64,000 nt of DNA. It comes from Armillaria gallica. Taxonomy: Eukaryota > Basidiomycota > Agaricomycetes > Agaricales > Physalacriaceae. This document shows, piece after piece, positions 35,759 through 46,577 of this stretch; positions within the stretch are counted from its first letter, which is position 1; each line of letters starts with the position of its first letter. The DNA is taken from assembly GCA_037576215.1 (NCBI GenBank), contig JBANDB010000004.1:1550001-1614000 (forward strand), written 5' to 3'. A program made the translations under genes and the position numbers. The notes under the pieces were generated by a model, which ran no database searches, had not been told where the DNA came from, and worked only from the letters and a program-made list of their open reading frames with translations.

Positions 35759-38709
35759 GACTGATCCCAACAATGTGTCCAGAGAGTCAATTGACTGGTC
35801 ACCTAAATAAAGCAATTCTATCACTGTGACCAGAGTAGGATATTGTCACATCCTCTCCTTTGATGGCTGTTGCACTGCCACCTCCCTCTCTGCTCACTGT
35901 CAGGGTTGTCCATGCTCACTACCATTGTTGTGCTTTTTTTTTTTTTTTTTGGGAATGTTGCTCTAGATGCCTCCAGAATGTTTGTAAGCCTTATTCCTGC
36001 TCTCTTGCTTACTGTTTTGGGCAGAAATTTGAAATTTAAGGTCTTCTAAAAATATATTATGGGTTAGTAAGCTGACCCTGCCCCTCCCGAGCCCCTGGAG
36101 GCTGGATTCAGCCTTGGGAGACTGAATGTAGTATGGCAGTGCAGCCAATTGATGAGATCAGCCATTAATATCAGGCTATTTTTGAACAAATCTAGGATTG
36201 GGGTGGTTTCTAGATACTGGATGGGCCAGGGGATAGTACTAGTATATGCATATATATAAATAACATAAAAGCGAACCCTCTGGTGAGGTAGGAGGGCCCT
36301 GGGGAGTGGATAAAAAGGGTAAAATAATGAAAAATATTGGAAAATTGCAGAAAATTTGTGTTTTGGGGGTGCTATGTGCATTGGATCGCTTTGAAAACTT
36401 GACCAATGAATTCTCTGACCTTGAAAACCCCTAAACAGCCTCTTTACAGTACATGTGGTGCATTTTATGACTAGGCATAATTGGGAAAATTGGCTTTTTA
36501 TGGTGCTATGTACATTGGATCACTTTGGAGATGTTATCAATCGATTTCTACACTATGAAAACCTTAGAATACATCTTCATATGCTATACATGACCACTGG
36601 AATGCAATGCAAAATGGGAGATTGAGGGGGGGAAAATACAGTTAATTTTGTTTTCTGGCCATTGTGTTGGTCTGGGGATATCGCCAATCAATTTCTCAAC
36701 CTTTAAAATCCCCAAAAGACTCTTGGTTACATTTATGGGGTCTCAGGAACAATGGCAATAATAATATAACAGTTTAGGAGAAGCACACATGGAAACTCAC
36801 ATTTCTGAGCTTCAGAAAACTTTGGAGTTGTTTCCAATGGATTTCTTGATCTTGAAAACCCTCAGAACACCTTAAGAGCACAATATAGACCTTCAGAATA
36901 CATGGAGAAAAGTGTGATAGTGAGAGTCTGCGAAATACCATATAGCTCGCATTTCTGAATGTTGGGGAAGGTAATGATGATATAGAATGCATGATATATA
37001 CTGTATAATAGCGTGTACAAAAGATTAAGATGATTCAAAATGTATTGGCAGAGATATAAGGAGATCTTTCTGAAAATGAGAAGGAGCACCCCTCAGATTT
37101 CAATGTTCTAGTCATCCTATGGCCTGGGGACTATCAGATTCAGATTCCTGGACCCAAAAAACATAAGACTCATTTATTATCCATGGGAATCATTTTTACT
37201 AGTGCATAATCCATGCAGACAGCATAACTTTATGCATAAGTGAGATCACACTCATTGCCTTGGAGTTTTGACACATGAACCACATGGATGATTGGTGATT
37301 CTAAGGTGTTTTGGGTCCAGGAATCTGAATCTGATAGTCCCCAGGCCATAGGATGACTAGAACATTGAAATCTGAGGGGTGCTCCTTCTCATTTTCAGAA
37401 AGATCTCCTTATATCTCTGCCAATACATTTTGAATCATCTTAATCTTTTGTACACGCTATTATACAGTATATATCATGCATTCTATATCATCATTACCTT
37501 CCCCAACATTCAGAAATGCGAGCTATATGGTATTTCGCAGACTCTCACTATCACACTTTTCTCCATGTATTCTGAAGGTCTATATTGTGCTCTTAAGGTG
37601 TTCTGAGGGTTTTCAAGATCAAGAAATCCATTGGAAACAACTCCAAAGTTTTCTGAAGCTCAGAAATGTGAGTTTCCATGTGTGCTTCTCCTAAACTGTT
37701 ATATTATTATTGCCATTGTTCCTGAGACCCCATAAATGTAACCAAGAGTCTTTTGGGGATTTTAAAGGTTGAGAAATTGATTGGCGATATCCCCAGACCA
37801 ACACAATGGCCAGAAAACAAAATTAACTGTATTTTCCCCCCCTCAATCTCCCATTTTGCATTGCATTCCAGTGGTCATGTATAGCATATGAAGATGTATT
37901 CTAAGGTTTTCATAGTGTAGAAATCGATTGATAACATCTCCAAAGTGATCCAATGTACATAGCACCATAAAAAGCCAATTTTCCCAATTATGCCTAGTCA
38001 TAAAATGCACCACATGTACTGTAAAGAGGCTGTTTAGGGGTTTTCAAGGTCAGAGAATTCATTGGTCAAGTTTTCAAAGCGATCCAATGCACATAGCACC
38101 CCCAAAACACAAATTTTCTGCAATTTTCCAATATTTTTCATTATTTTACCCTTTTTATCCACTCCCCAGGGCCCTCCTACCTCACCAGAGGGTTCGCTTT
38201 TATGTTATTTATATATATGCATATACTAGTACTATCCCCTGGCCCATCCAGTATCTAGAAACCACCCCAATCCTAGATTTGTTCAAAAATAGCCTGATAT
38301 TAATGGCTGATCTCATCAATTGGCTGCACTGCCATACTACATTCAGTCTCCCAAGGCTGAATCCAGCCTCCAGGGGCTCGGGAGGGGCAGGGTCAGCTTA
38401 CTAACCCATAATATATTTTTAGAAGACCTTAAATTTCAAATTTCTGCCCAAAACAGTAAGCAAGAGAGCAGGAATAAGGCTTACAAACATTCTGGAGGCA
38501 TCTAGAGCAACATTCCCAAAAAAAAAAAAAAAAAGCACAACAATGGTAGTGAGCATGGACAACCCTGACAGTGAGCAGAGAGGGAGGTGGCAGTGCAACA
38601 GCCATCAAAGGAGAGGATGTGACAATATCCTACTCTGGTCACAGTGATAGAATTGCTTTATTTAGGTGACCAGTCAATTGACTCTCTGGACACATTGTTG
38701 GGATCAGTC
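35759..38709. mobile_element. Foldback-like element: giant near-perfect palindrome
   Basis: Two 1.40-kb arms (35755-37159 and 37309-38713) are mirror images around position 37234, with a 149-bp unique loop (37160-37308). Every checked landmark pair has coordinates summing to 74468, so no net length difference separates the arms, and conceptual translations of both arms are identical. Ends are GACTGATCCC...GGGATCAGTC, flanked by AATT on both sides as the likely target duplication. Each arm holds a poly(T)/poly(A) tract (35935-35950 and 38518-38533) and internal degenerate tandem repeats. No transposase lies inside; open frames in the arms (for example 105 codons at 36381-36064 and mirrored) look incidental. 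Confidence 0.85.
36365..36905. repeat. Degenerate tandem repeats in foldback arm (mirrored in the other arm)
   Basis: About four diverged copies of a unit of roughly 140-160 bp, each containing a core like TTTGGAG..TT.CCAATGGATTTCT..ACCTTGAAAACCC: near 36370, 36507, 36665 and 36820. The first two share GTGCTATGTRCATTGGATC. The mirror set lies at about 37563-38103. Confidence 0.55.
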
Positions 38710-38744
38710 AATTATGGAAAGTCTAACAGTCATGCTATGTACCT

Positions 38745-41398
38745 ACCTTGTATGGATACATAAGTGCCTGAGTACCCCTGAGACACCAGAGAGTTTGAAA
38801 TGAGGAACAATGAGATATATCTGACAGCTATATCATATCGATCATGCAGGATTCAGATCTTTCATGTTAAATATTCATATAAATATATAAATAAATACAA
38901 AAAATCAATTTATATATGCAGGATTGTGAGCAGGGGTGCAGCATATGCAGTAGCAGGCATAGATATGCATAGAAGCCTGCACTGGGCACCTGCTCATCTG
39001 AATGAGTAAATGGCACCAAAATCAGAGCTGCACAACCATGCAGAATCTAAAAATAGGAGGTATGAGGGTGGGAATGCTGTCGATGGTGGCGAGCCTTGTT
39101 TGCAGCATCGGACAGGCTTTCGGAGCATAGCTACATGCTATCTTCAGTTGGATATAGCTCAGGCCACTAATTGGTGGTAGTGATATGGGCTAGGGATGAG
39201 CTAGGAGGGCAAAGTAGGGATCAATGGGGCTGTAGAGTATCATGGGGAGCTCATGAGAGGAAACGGCAGTCACTATTAGATTTTCTGATATCAAAAATGA
39301 GAGTAGAAGTTCGATGGTGCTCATATGGTCAATGGAAGGCATGGGATGCAGCAGGGATGTGGTTGCAGTGTTGTCATTGGTGGCAGCGGTGATAATGACA
39401 TTGGGGGAGAAAACGGATCATATAGTCATGATCCACCATGTTGACAATGGGGGATACACAAAGGAGAGGCATAGTTTCAGCCTAGGATGGACAGTAGGAC
39501 CAGATTTCAGTATTGGGCAGGGGTGACAGCAGCGGGGCTGTCAGTGCTCATATAGCAATCATCTTGACCTCATTCATTGTGTCCTTAATAGAGTAGTTGG
39601 CTCTCAAATTGCCATGGTCATCGCTGCCATCGTTGGATGTTGGTGACTCAATCTTCCTCCTGCTCTCCCACTCCCACCCTTCCTTGTTGTGCAGCCTATA
39701 GTACTCCTCCATATTCCACAGTTCTATTATGCATCCTGCCATACCCCTCCATTGTTCACAAACTCTCCCCAGCCCTCTCATCACTGTCGCCACTGTTTCA
39801 GTCACTGTCACCGCTGTCATCTTTAGTATTGTGTTCTGGGTAGCCTCCCGCTCTGGGATGGGGTCTGATATTGAGCCCGTACCGATATCCCATATCCCTA
39901 ATGTTCCACAATTGGGTGCCCAAGGGCAATTGAGGCCAATGTGCATGAGAGGGATATGGGTGGAGGGTTGAATGGTCACTATTCAGGACTCTTGGGGTCA
40001 CTGGATGCATCAAAAACACCTAAAATCAATGTATTAGTAGTTAAGCAGCAAAAACATACCTTTAACCCAGGAAAATGTGAATCACAAGTGAGGGAGAGAG
40101 AGGGGAAAAGCTGTCACACAGCCACTTGATCTTGATCACTGTACAGATGTACAGTCTGGGGTTGACCACACCAGCGGAAAGCATTCTTGGGATGCTTCTG
40201 CTGCTCAATGTATACCCTCCAAAATCCCAAAACCCATCAGGATATTATATTACAGGCATATACATTATATAGTTTTTGTTACAATGGGATACCTACATTG
40301 CATAATAATTACTATTTTATGGTGATTACCCTGCACTTTAAAGCATTTTAGAGCATATGTCAGATCTATACACCTCTATATCATTCCAATAAATGTAGAT
40401 ACCTTTGAAGATGTAATAATATGCATGGAATAAGCTAACTAAGCTGTCTGATCCAACCCGGTCCAGCATTGCATGACTCTATAGTGAATTCAATCCTTCA
40501 ATAAAAGTGAAAACAATGTGAATGCTTCAGTACCCATTTCTACTATTAGGTACTGTCCTAACATTGTTTTATCAGGGCAGCACAATAAATTGGGTTCTGA
40601 TACTCTATATAAGTATTAGATACACATGCTGTAATGTTACATTGTGATTTTGCAGTTTAAAGTGAGATCTACCCTTGGAAATTTGGGTTTTCAGTTTCTA
40701 CTATTATAATGGCTTGAATATGCAATCAGTGGAGACACATTTGGGGCATTACTTGATATATTGCACAAATACTAATACAATAAGTGTACCACTACAATTT
40801 CTGTACCCAGAATTTAGAAACACATGAATAACGCAAGATTTGAAGAGTGTTGCAATGCACAGCTCATTTGTCTGCATCAGAAAACTACTGGGCAACCGTG
40901 TTGTTTTGCACTACACTATCTGTGAACTGAGGAACCCAATCAAACATTGCTAACTCCCTGATAGATGACAAGTGTGACATACTAGGGGTGGGTCACATCA
41001 CAAGACTGTGACTGTGAGAGCTCAGACTCAGGCTAATGCATTACATAAGTGTGACTCAGTAACACCCTTGCTGAATTTGGTGAATTTGATAAAATGTCAC
41101 ACGAGTATTACACAAGTAACGTCTCACAGGCATTCTCACTGATGGTAGAGCCCTAAAATATTACATTTAAGATTTAAAAGTGCCTATATATACAGTGCAT
41201 GCATATGACCTATGTACAAACTTGGACATAGCCACTCCCCTGTTTCTGTTATTGATAATTATGGTTATTGGATTGAGTTCTCCTAACCAAAAAACCCCCA
41301 TATGGTTGTTTAATTTGCTTTCTTACATTGTTCCTATAGCATTGCACTCCCCTGGGTCCAGTTACTATATAAGAGATGATTAACTGTCAGAATGACAT
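38745..41398. other. Long gene-poor AT-rich stretch
   Basis: CpG-poor sequence without a recognisable domain. The longest frame is on the minus strand at 39979-39548 (143 codons, rich in Trp, Glu and Thr, CEQWRGMAGCIIELWNMEEY). It has no family I know and is probably a relic exon. The rest is AT-rich with many stops in all frames. Confidence 0.35.
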
Positions 41399-41476
41399 AG
41401 GTACATAGCATGACCATTAGACATTTCATAGTCAATTGACAGGCTTTGATGTATGAAAGTGCCTGCTACAGGTGAG
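41399..41476 (+). repeat. Uninterrupted copy of foldback target site / first exon
   Basis: Inverted copy of the two sequences flanking the foldback element. The plus strand reads GTACATAGCATGACC...TTTCATAGTCAATTGACAGG...ATGAAAGTGCCTGCTACAG|GTGAG, matching 38744-38710 joined to 35758-35716 on the minus strand. It therefore shows the locus without the palindrome. It includes the ATG and a probable splice donor of the gene family seen at 35739, but no further exons are recognisable before the gag at 41562. Confidence 0.6.
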
Positions 41477-41561
41477 CATTCACACTATTTCTAGCACTCG
41501 TGTGGATTTCATGTAATTCTCTTGTACTAGAAGCAGCCATGTCTAATCTGCGAGCTTCATC

Positions 41562-42587
41562 TCACTTCCTGTCCACTGATGAAAACACTCCTTGGAGTAT
41601 GTCGAGGCCACTGGCCATGACTTCTTCCAAAGTATAGGGATTTGCAGGATCTCTGCTTGCTTTCCCCACTGGTGGGTTTAACTGTTCCATCCTCAGCTTC
41701 ATTGAGTTGTACAACCCATCAGACATCAGAGTAAGGAACTGGTCCACCAGTTCTCTGTTCGAACATATGTCTTCACTCTTAAGCACTACCGCCAGGACTT
41801 GGAACTCTTGCTTGAAAGACATATAATCTGATCTCTCCTGGATCAGAGAGAGCCTGTATCGACACATGAGTTGTTTTATTTCCTGTATAGTATTATGGTT
41901 GCCAGCTAGGGCACCATCATAACTACCCAGTGTATCTTTCTTAAACTCCTCGAATGTGCCCTTCACATAATGCTCCAGAACTTTCCACTGCTTTTCTGTC
42001 TTGATGTCAGTATAGACGACAGTGTACTTCTTCTTTTCTACATCAGTTATTATAGCATTTTTATCAAACAACTCCTCTAATCTCAAAAAGAATCTCTCTA
42101 GCTCTTCAGAATCTGTAGAGCTCTCAAATCTAGGCACGGACTTTTCATTCAGTCCAGGCATAGATGATGCCATGGTGATATTACCACAGAATGGGGGTAT
42201 AAAATATCTCAGGTTTGTAATAGGTTGCAAGCTCATAGAAGGAGCTCTGACAGTACCTGTGGGACCAGGAATACCAGAACTACATGATCGCCTTCAAGTA
42301 ACAGGAATGGGAGCAGTTTCTTGCTGTGTTTGGATGTCTGCATTGGATTTATCCTTCTGAGCTGCATGTCCTGCTGCTGTGAAAGGGTATGTCAGTGGAA
42401 CACTTAGTCCTTGTGCTGCTTTCACTGATCTAGTTTTTGGTTCTCTAGGTTGACATGTTCCTTGTACTGGTGGTACACAGATAGTCAATCTCTTTTGTGA
42501 GGTAGTACTCTCGGTGTCAGAGGTGTTCTGATTAGGAACATGTCCAATGGATTTACTCCTTGGCAGAATTTTTAATAAGCTTAACAT
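41562..42587 (-). pseudogene. Second gypsy gag (one internal stop)
   Basis: One continuous minus-strand frame of about 340 codons (42587 to 41562) broken by a single TGA at 42293-42291. The first part (to 42294) is Ser/Thr/Lys-rich. The second has the retrotransposon gag core: VPRFESSTDSEELERFFLRL, EELFDKNAI, KKKYTVVYTDIKTEKQWKVL, FEEFKKDTLGSYDGAL, then YMSFKQEFQVLAVVL and NRELVDQFLTLMSDGLYNSM. Domain order and composition match the gag of a Ty3/gypsy family distinct from that at 28.1 kb. No pol follows; the element ends near the repeat at 41.4 kb. Its 5' LTR and primer-binding site lie just upstream (42.66-46.39 kb). Confidence 0.7.
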
Positions 42588-42657
42588 AGCTTTGTCACAC
42601 TAAGTAGTGAGTTGTTAAGACAAATCACAACACTATCAATGCACAAATGAAAACTCC

Positions 42658-42675
42658 CCCTTGTGGTGGGCTCCA
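42658..42675 (-). promoter_or_regulatory. Putative primer-binding site
   Basis: On the minus strand, two bases after the LTR end (..CTCATCA), the sequence TGGAGCCCACCACAAGGG begins. It starts with TGG, as required to pair with the CCA end of a tRNA, and lies 70 nt before the gag start. The tRNA was not identified. Confidence 0.5.
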
Positions 42676-43218
42676 AATGATGAGGCTGGTGATGGGCACC
42701 AGTGAAACTAAGCATGGCCTAGTGTGAGGACACACTAACTCTACACTCAATCTCACTAAAACACATACACACACAATCTCTCTAAGTGCGGAGGGGAGCA
42801 GGGAATTTAATTCCAGTTGTGTGCTGACAGTATCTCAAAGTATCTCAGTGAGCTCACTAGAACGATGCATGAAACAATGTAGTATTATCAAGCCAATCTC
42901 AAATTCTCTACTTCTTCAGAGCTTTTACAAGAGAGCATGGCGAGCCATGCAACCCTCAAGGCAAAGGATATTTCAATAGACAAAACACACAGATACACGG
43001 ATCCACAAAACGACCAAGTTCGGTCAGTAAGCTTGCTAAGTATAACCCACCACAAGATCTAATCTGTGTGCAATGCCACCTTTCTCTTAGTTGCTAAACC
43101 TGACTTCCAAACTCATCACAATAGAGGCCCTCGGCACTTCCAATCAATTCTCAATTATTTTCAAAACCATCCCCACAAGTCCTCACACACAGTGCGCTCA
43201 CTCTAACAACAGTGCCGC

Positions 43219-44946
43219 TGATGAGCCTCCAGGCTCTGTATGCTCAGAATTCACGGATTTAGCCATCCATCACCCAATACCTTCAAAACGATGCCATTAT
43301 AACCCTCACACACTCCATAACACTGCCAACTCTTGATAATACCATGTATTTTCGCAGTATAAGCCACAAACACTCAGATACAGTCCTATAACCATAACAT
43401 CCACCCCTCACACACTCCGTTATCCTTCCCAGCTCGCCTCGCATCACAATTACCGTATCCCATCATGGCAAGACATCTTTGATCGACAATCATCCTAAAA
43501 CGGGGTTGCTACATCACTCAGAAGCATCTGGTTGATGTGCCCATCAATCATTTAATGAAATGACGTGATTGACGCAAGTACCCTCCCAGCTATGATAATT
43601 ACAGCTACGGCAACTATAGACTGCGTTTACTAAGGCTGTTACAGTGCCAAGACTTCGAATTATTGTTGCCCCACACATACACCTCAGCACGGCAACTGCA
43701 GCTCAATAATCTGCAGCTAAACAGCACCTTATGATCCGCTCCTCGCTCAATAAAACCACATGGTTCGCATCCATACATGGCAATGTCAAGGACTTGCTGT
43801 TACTTTAGAACCACAGATACCATATGTTTACTATAGCTATTAGAAAAGCCAAGGACTTACAGCCTTACTAAGGCTTCAAAGAATATTCTATTTATAAAAT
43901 CGTACTTGTAGTATAAAAACTAGGTAGATACCGCATTTTTAGAGCTAGTTCTTACCCAGTTGACAAGGCTATGGCATTACCAGTCAGCTACGGTTACTCC
44001 AAGTTATTCCCCACTGCTTGCTTTACTCTTTAAACGTTGTTGGTTGCACCAATACATGAAATCTTGCATCAATAACTTGCTTTTGTCTTTTAATGCCACA
44101 ACATCGCTTCACTTTCACCACATAGGATTGTTTCATCGCTTTCACCTTCTACATTGCCATCGTTTTCATCACCCAGTTCAGTATTGCCTCCGTGTAGGCC
44201 CAGTCCAGCTCCATAGGATCACCCTCGTCTTTATCATTGTTCGGAGTTGCCATGCATCTATTGCCGCAGCACCCCACTCAGCACCTCAGTAGCTACGATT
44301 TCTACCAGTTTCTTGCAGTCTCCGTACGTTTATTGCTATTGTTTCGACTCACAATATTAGGTACACCCCAAGCCATGTTTACTAGGCTATTTCGATGTCT
44401 TCTAGTCCATTGCCACGATTTCTAGAGCATCGCAATGATTTCTAGTGTGTTGCTATGATTTCTAGAGCATTGCTACGATTACCAGTCCTTCCACACAATT
44501 ACTCGTCCTCCCCCACGATTTATAGAGCATCGCAATGTTTTCTAGCACCTTCCTACATTTTCCAGTCCATCCCCACAATTTCTCAACCATTGCTATGATT
44601 ACTAGCTCGTTGCTACAATTTCTAGACCCATTTTCATGGTCTCTAGAGCATTTTCACAGTTTCTATTGCGGTTTCTTGGTATTCAAGTCATACCAGATTC
44701 CATCCCATCTCATTTATCGAGATCTTCCTGGCTTACAGCCTACATCTATTAGTACTCCTTGACCAAGAGTACTACTTTGCAGACTTAAAGTCACAGTGTA
44801 TCTTGTGTTATTGAGGAATTGACTGCACGGAGGTGCACCGAACCACTCACAAACATATTGCCTTGATTGCTGTGTTGCTATGTTAATTGCCTAAGCTCTC
44901 TCTGAGTTTTGGGTGTTGCTGTTGCCACGGAAGTCTAGGCTCATCA
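43219..44946 (+). mobile_element. Solo LTR of family B (1.73 kb)
   Basis: It begins TGATGAGCCTCCAGGCTC and ends GTCTAGGCTCATCA, i.e. TG..CA with short inverted ends TGATGAGCCT. It is flanked by CCGC on both sides (43215-43218 and 44947-44950). Comparison with the plus-strand LTR A shows the uninterrupted target (reverse complement of GGACCTTGTGGCACTG near 27512). CpG is commoner inside than around it, which suggests a later insertion. The first 40 bp recur in reverse at 46577-46538. Orientation is arbitrary. Confidence 0.75.
44395..44670 (+). repeat. Tandem minisatellite in solo LTR B
   Basis: About a dozen diverged copies of a 22-26-bp unit close to TTGCTACGATTTCTAGAGCA, for example at 44408, 44432, 44456, 44480, 44506, 44530 and 44580. 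Variation is mostly single-base. Confidence 0.65.
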
Positions 44947-45171
44947 CCGCAAGGTCCAACTGCACACACCTGTCACACTTTGTGCAACTGCTAGAACAGC
45001 TCAATCTGGCTGATTCCATTGCAACTACTTCTAGACCTACACAGAGGCCAGCACAACACAATGTCTTCCTTTTACACTGAACCAGAAAAGGAACAGATCT
45101 CTCTCTCAGATGTAAACAAGTAAACCTCTCAAGACAGGTGCAGCATCACTGCTTCTGAATCTCTTTCTTAT

Positions 45172-45436
45172 CACTGCACAGTGGCCTCAATAATTGAGCC
45201 TCAAATATTGAATCTGAACAATATTTATTTTCAGTTACTTTTCTGCCTAATATATTGAAGAAATAAGTAAAATATCTTCTCAATATTTGAGATTTTATAT
45301 GGTTTTGAGGCAATTTTCACAAATATAGATATGATATGAGCAAAAGCTTTTACCTATTTTAGGCTCAAATATGATAAAAATAAATATCTTTTAAACTCAA
45401 TATTTAAGCCTCATTTATTGAAGCCATCATGCAGTG
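45172..45436. mobile_element. CACTA-type MITE 2
   Basis: 265-bp AT-rich element beginning CACTGCACAGTGGCCTCAAT and ending in its near reverse complement ..CATCATGCAGTG. Inverted repeats are about 45 bp (GAGCCTCAAATATTGA against TCAATATTTAAGCCTC). TAT flanks it on both sides (45169-45171 and 45437-45439). The other LTR A copy, reverse complement near 27285-27305, shows the empty target CTTTCTTATCTCAAG. Same superfamily as the element at 34515 but internally different. Confidence 0.8.
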
Positions 45437-46537
45437 TATCTTAAGTAAACTGAAGTTTGTATCCAAAATTTCTCTTTTATTCAATTTCTCTGTGAGCTCT
45501 CTAAACTTGCATTATAGCCAAGACTCAAAGTTACTAACTCTTACACAGCACAACAAGTCCAGATCCAAACTGAAACTTTATTATGTTATGTGGAGGGTAA
45601 GTAGCTTAGCTTAATACATGAAAATCTACTCTACTTATACTATGGGAGATTGATTGTTACAAATGAATTTTTAGTCATTTACTTCTTTGTTGGCCAAATA
45701 TTCCTTGTCTGAGATGGCACAGCGCTCTAGGCAGTGCACCGCTTGTTCCTCTTTTTAGTAGTCTCAAAGAGCTAAGTGATGTTGCCGTCACTCACCCTAG
45801 CAGCAGAGTAGCTCACGAGCATGCACTCAATAGCTGCTTAATCCTTGATCACTGATCACACTTCATATTCTCTTTTAAGTCTGCTCCGAAGGTGACAGTG
45901 TCATATTCTAGGCTCAGTAACCATGGAATGCTTCAGACTTTGAGCCTGCTCACTACTTCCATCAGCTGAATCCTGTTTCTAGGCCATGCCCAGGGTTCTC
46001 TTGATTACCCTGCATGTGATATCATTTCTCTGGATCCCCAGGGACCATGCATCATAGATTACTGATGTGTAGTTATATAAATTAGTCTCAGCCCACATAC
46101 AAGCACATCCCACTGAGGCTGAGTTCTCTACTGCAAACAGATGGTTTTGCAAGCAAGCAAGCTCTTCGGCCTTATTGCCATGCATGCCCATAATGTCCAG
46201 TGCAATGACAAAGTCCTTATGTTTTAATTCTGCTGCTTCTTTTTTTATCATAGAGCTTTCTGCCTCTATGACCTTGCTTCTTCATGTGCCACTTGCACTG
46301 TCAGCCTGCTCACTCTACCTCTGCCTTGGTATCATGTAAAGTATGACTTTTTGCAAAATTACACCCTTGAATATGCTGCAGGCATGACAACAGAAATTAT
46401 GATGTGTAGCAAGATGGGATGGATAACAAAGCACATGAAGAGTGGTTGCCATAGGGTGAAAGTGGTATGACTGTATGTAGAATTATTGGTTTACTGAAAG
46501 GCCATCGAAGAGATGGCAACATTAATTAGCAAGGAAA

Positions 46538-46577
46538 ATCCATGAATTCTGAGCATACAGAGCCTGGAGGCTCATCA
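46538..46577 (-). repeat. Fragment of LTR family B end
   Basis: Reading leftward from 46577, about 40 bp matches the start of the solo LTR at 43219 (TGATGAGCCTCCAGGCTCTG...TCAGAATTCA) with one mismatch, then diverges. It is the terminal stub of another, truncated family-B element in the opposite orientation. Confidence 0.6.

Larger units (their letters stand above)
42678..46389 (-). repeat. LTR of family A, minus orientation, with two nested insertions
   Basis: Inverted partner of 26345-28060: on the minus strand it begins TGTCATGCCTGCAGC (46389) and ends GCCTCATCA (42678). Removing the nested solo LTR (43219-44946 plus 4-bp duplication) and the MITE (45172-45436 plus 3-bp duplication) leaves 1712 bp, against 1716 bp in the plus copy. 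It is followed by a primer-binding site and gag, so it behaves as the 5' LTR of that element. The internal frame (46251-45979, minus; IKKEAAELKHKDF, ITCRVIKRTLGMA) corresponds to 26480-26752. Confidence 0.7.

Noticed and set aside
36064..38404. Mirror-image 105-codon frames in the palindrome arms as a possible gene
   Set aside because: They are hydrophobic/aromatic translations of AT-rich repeat DNA, lack a family motif, and span the low-complexity and tandem-repeat parts.
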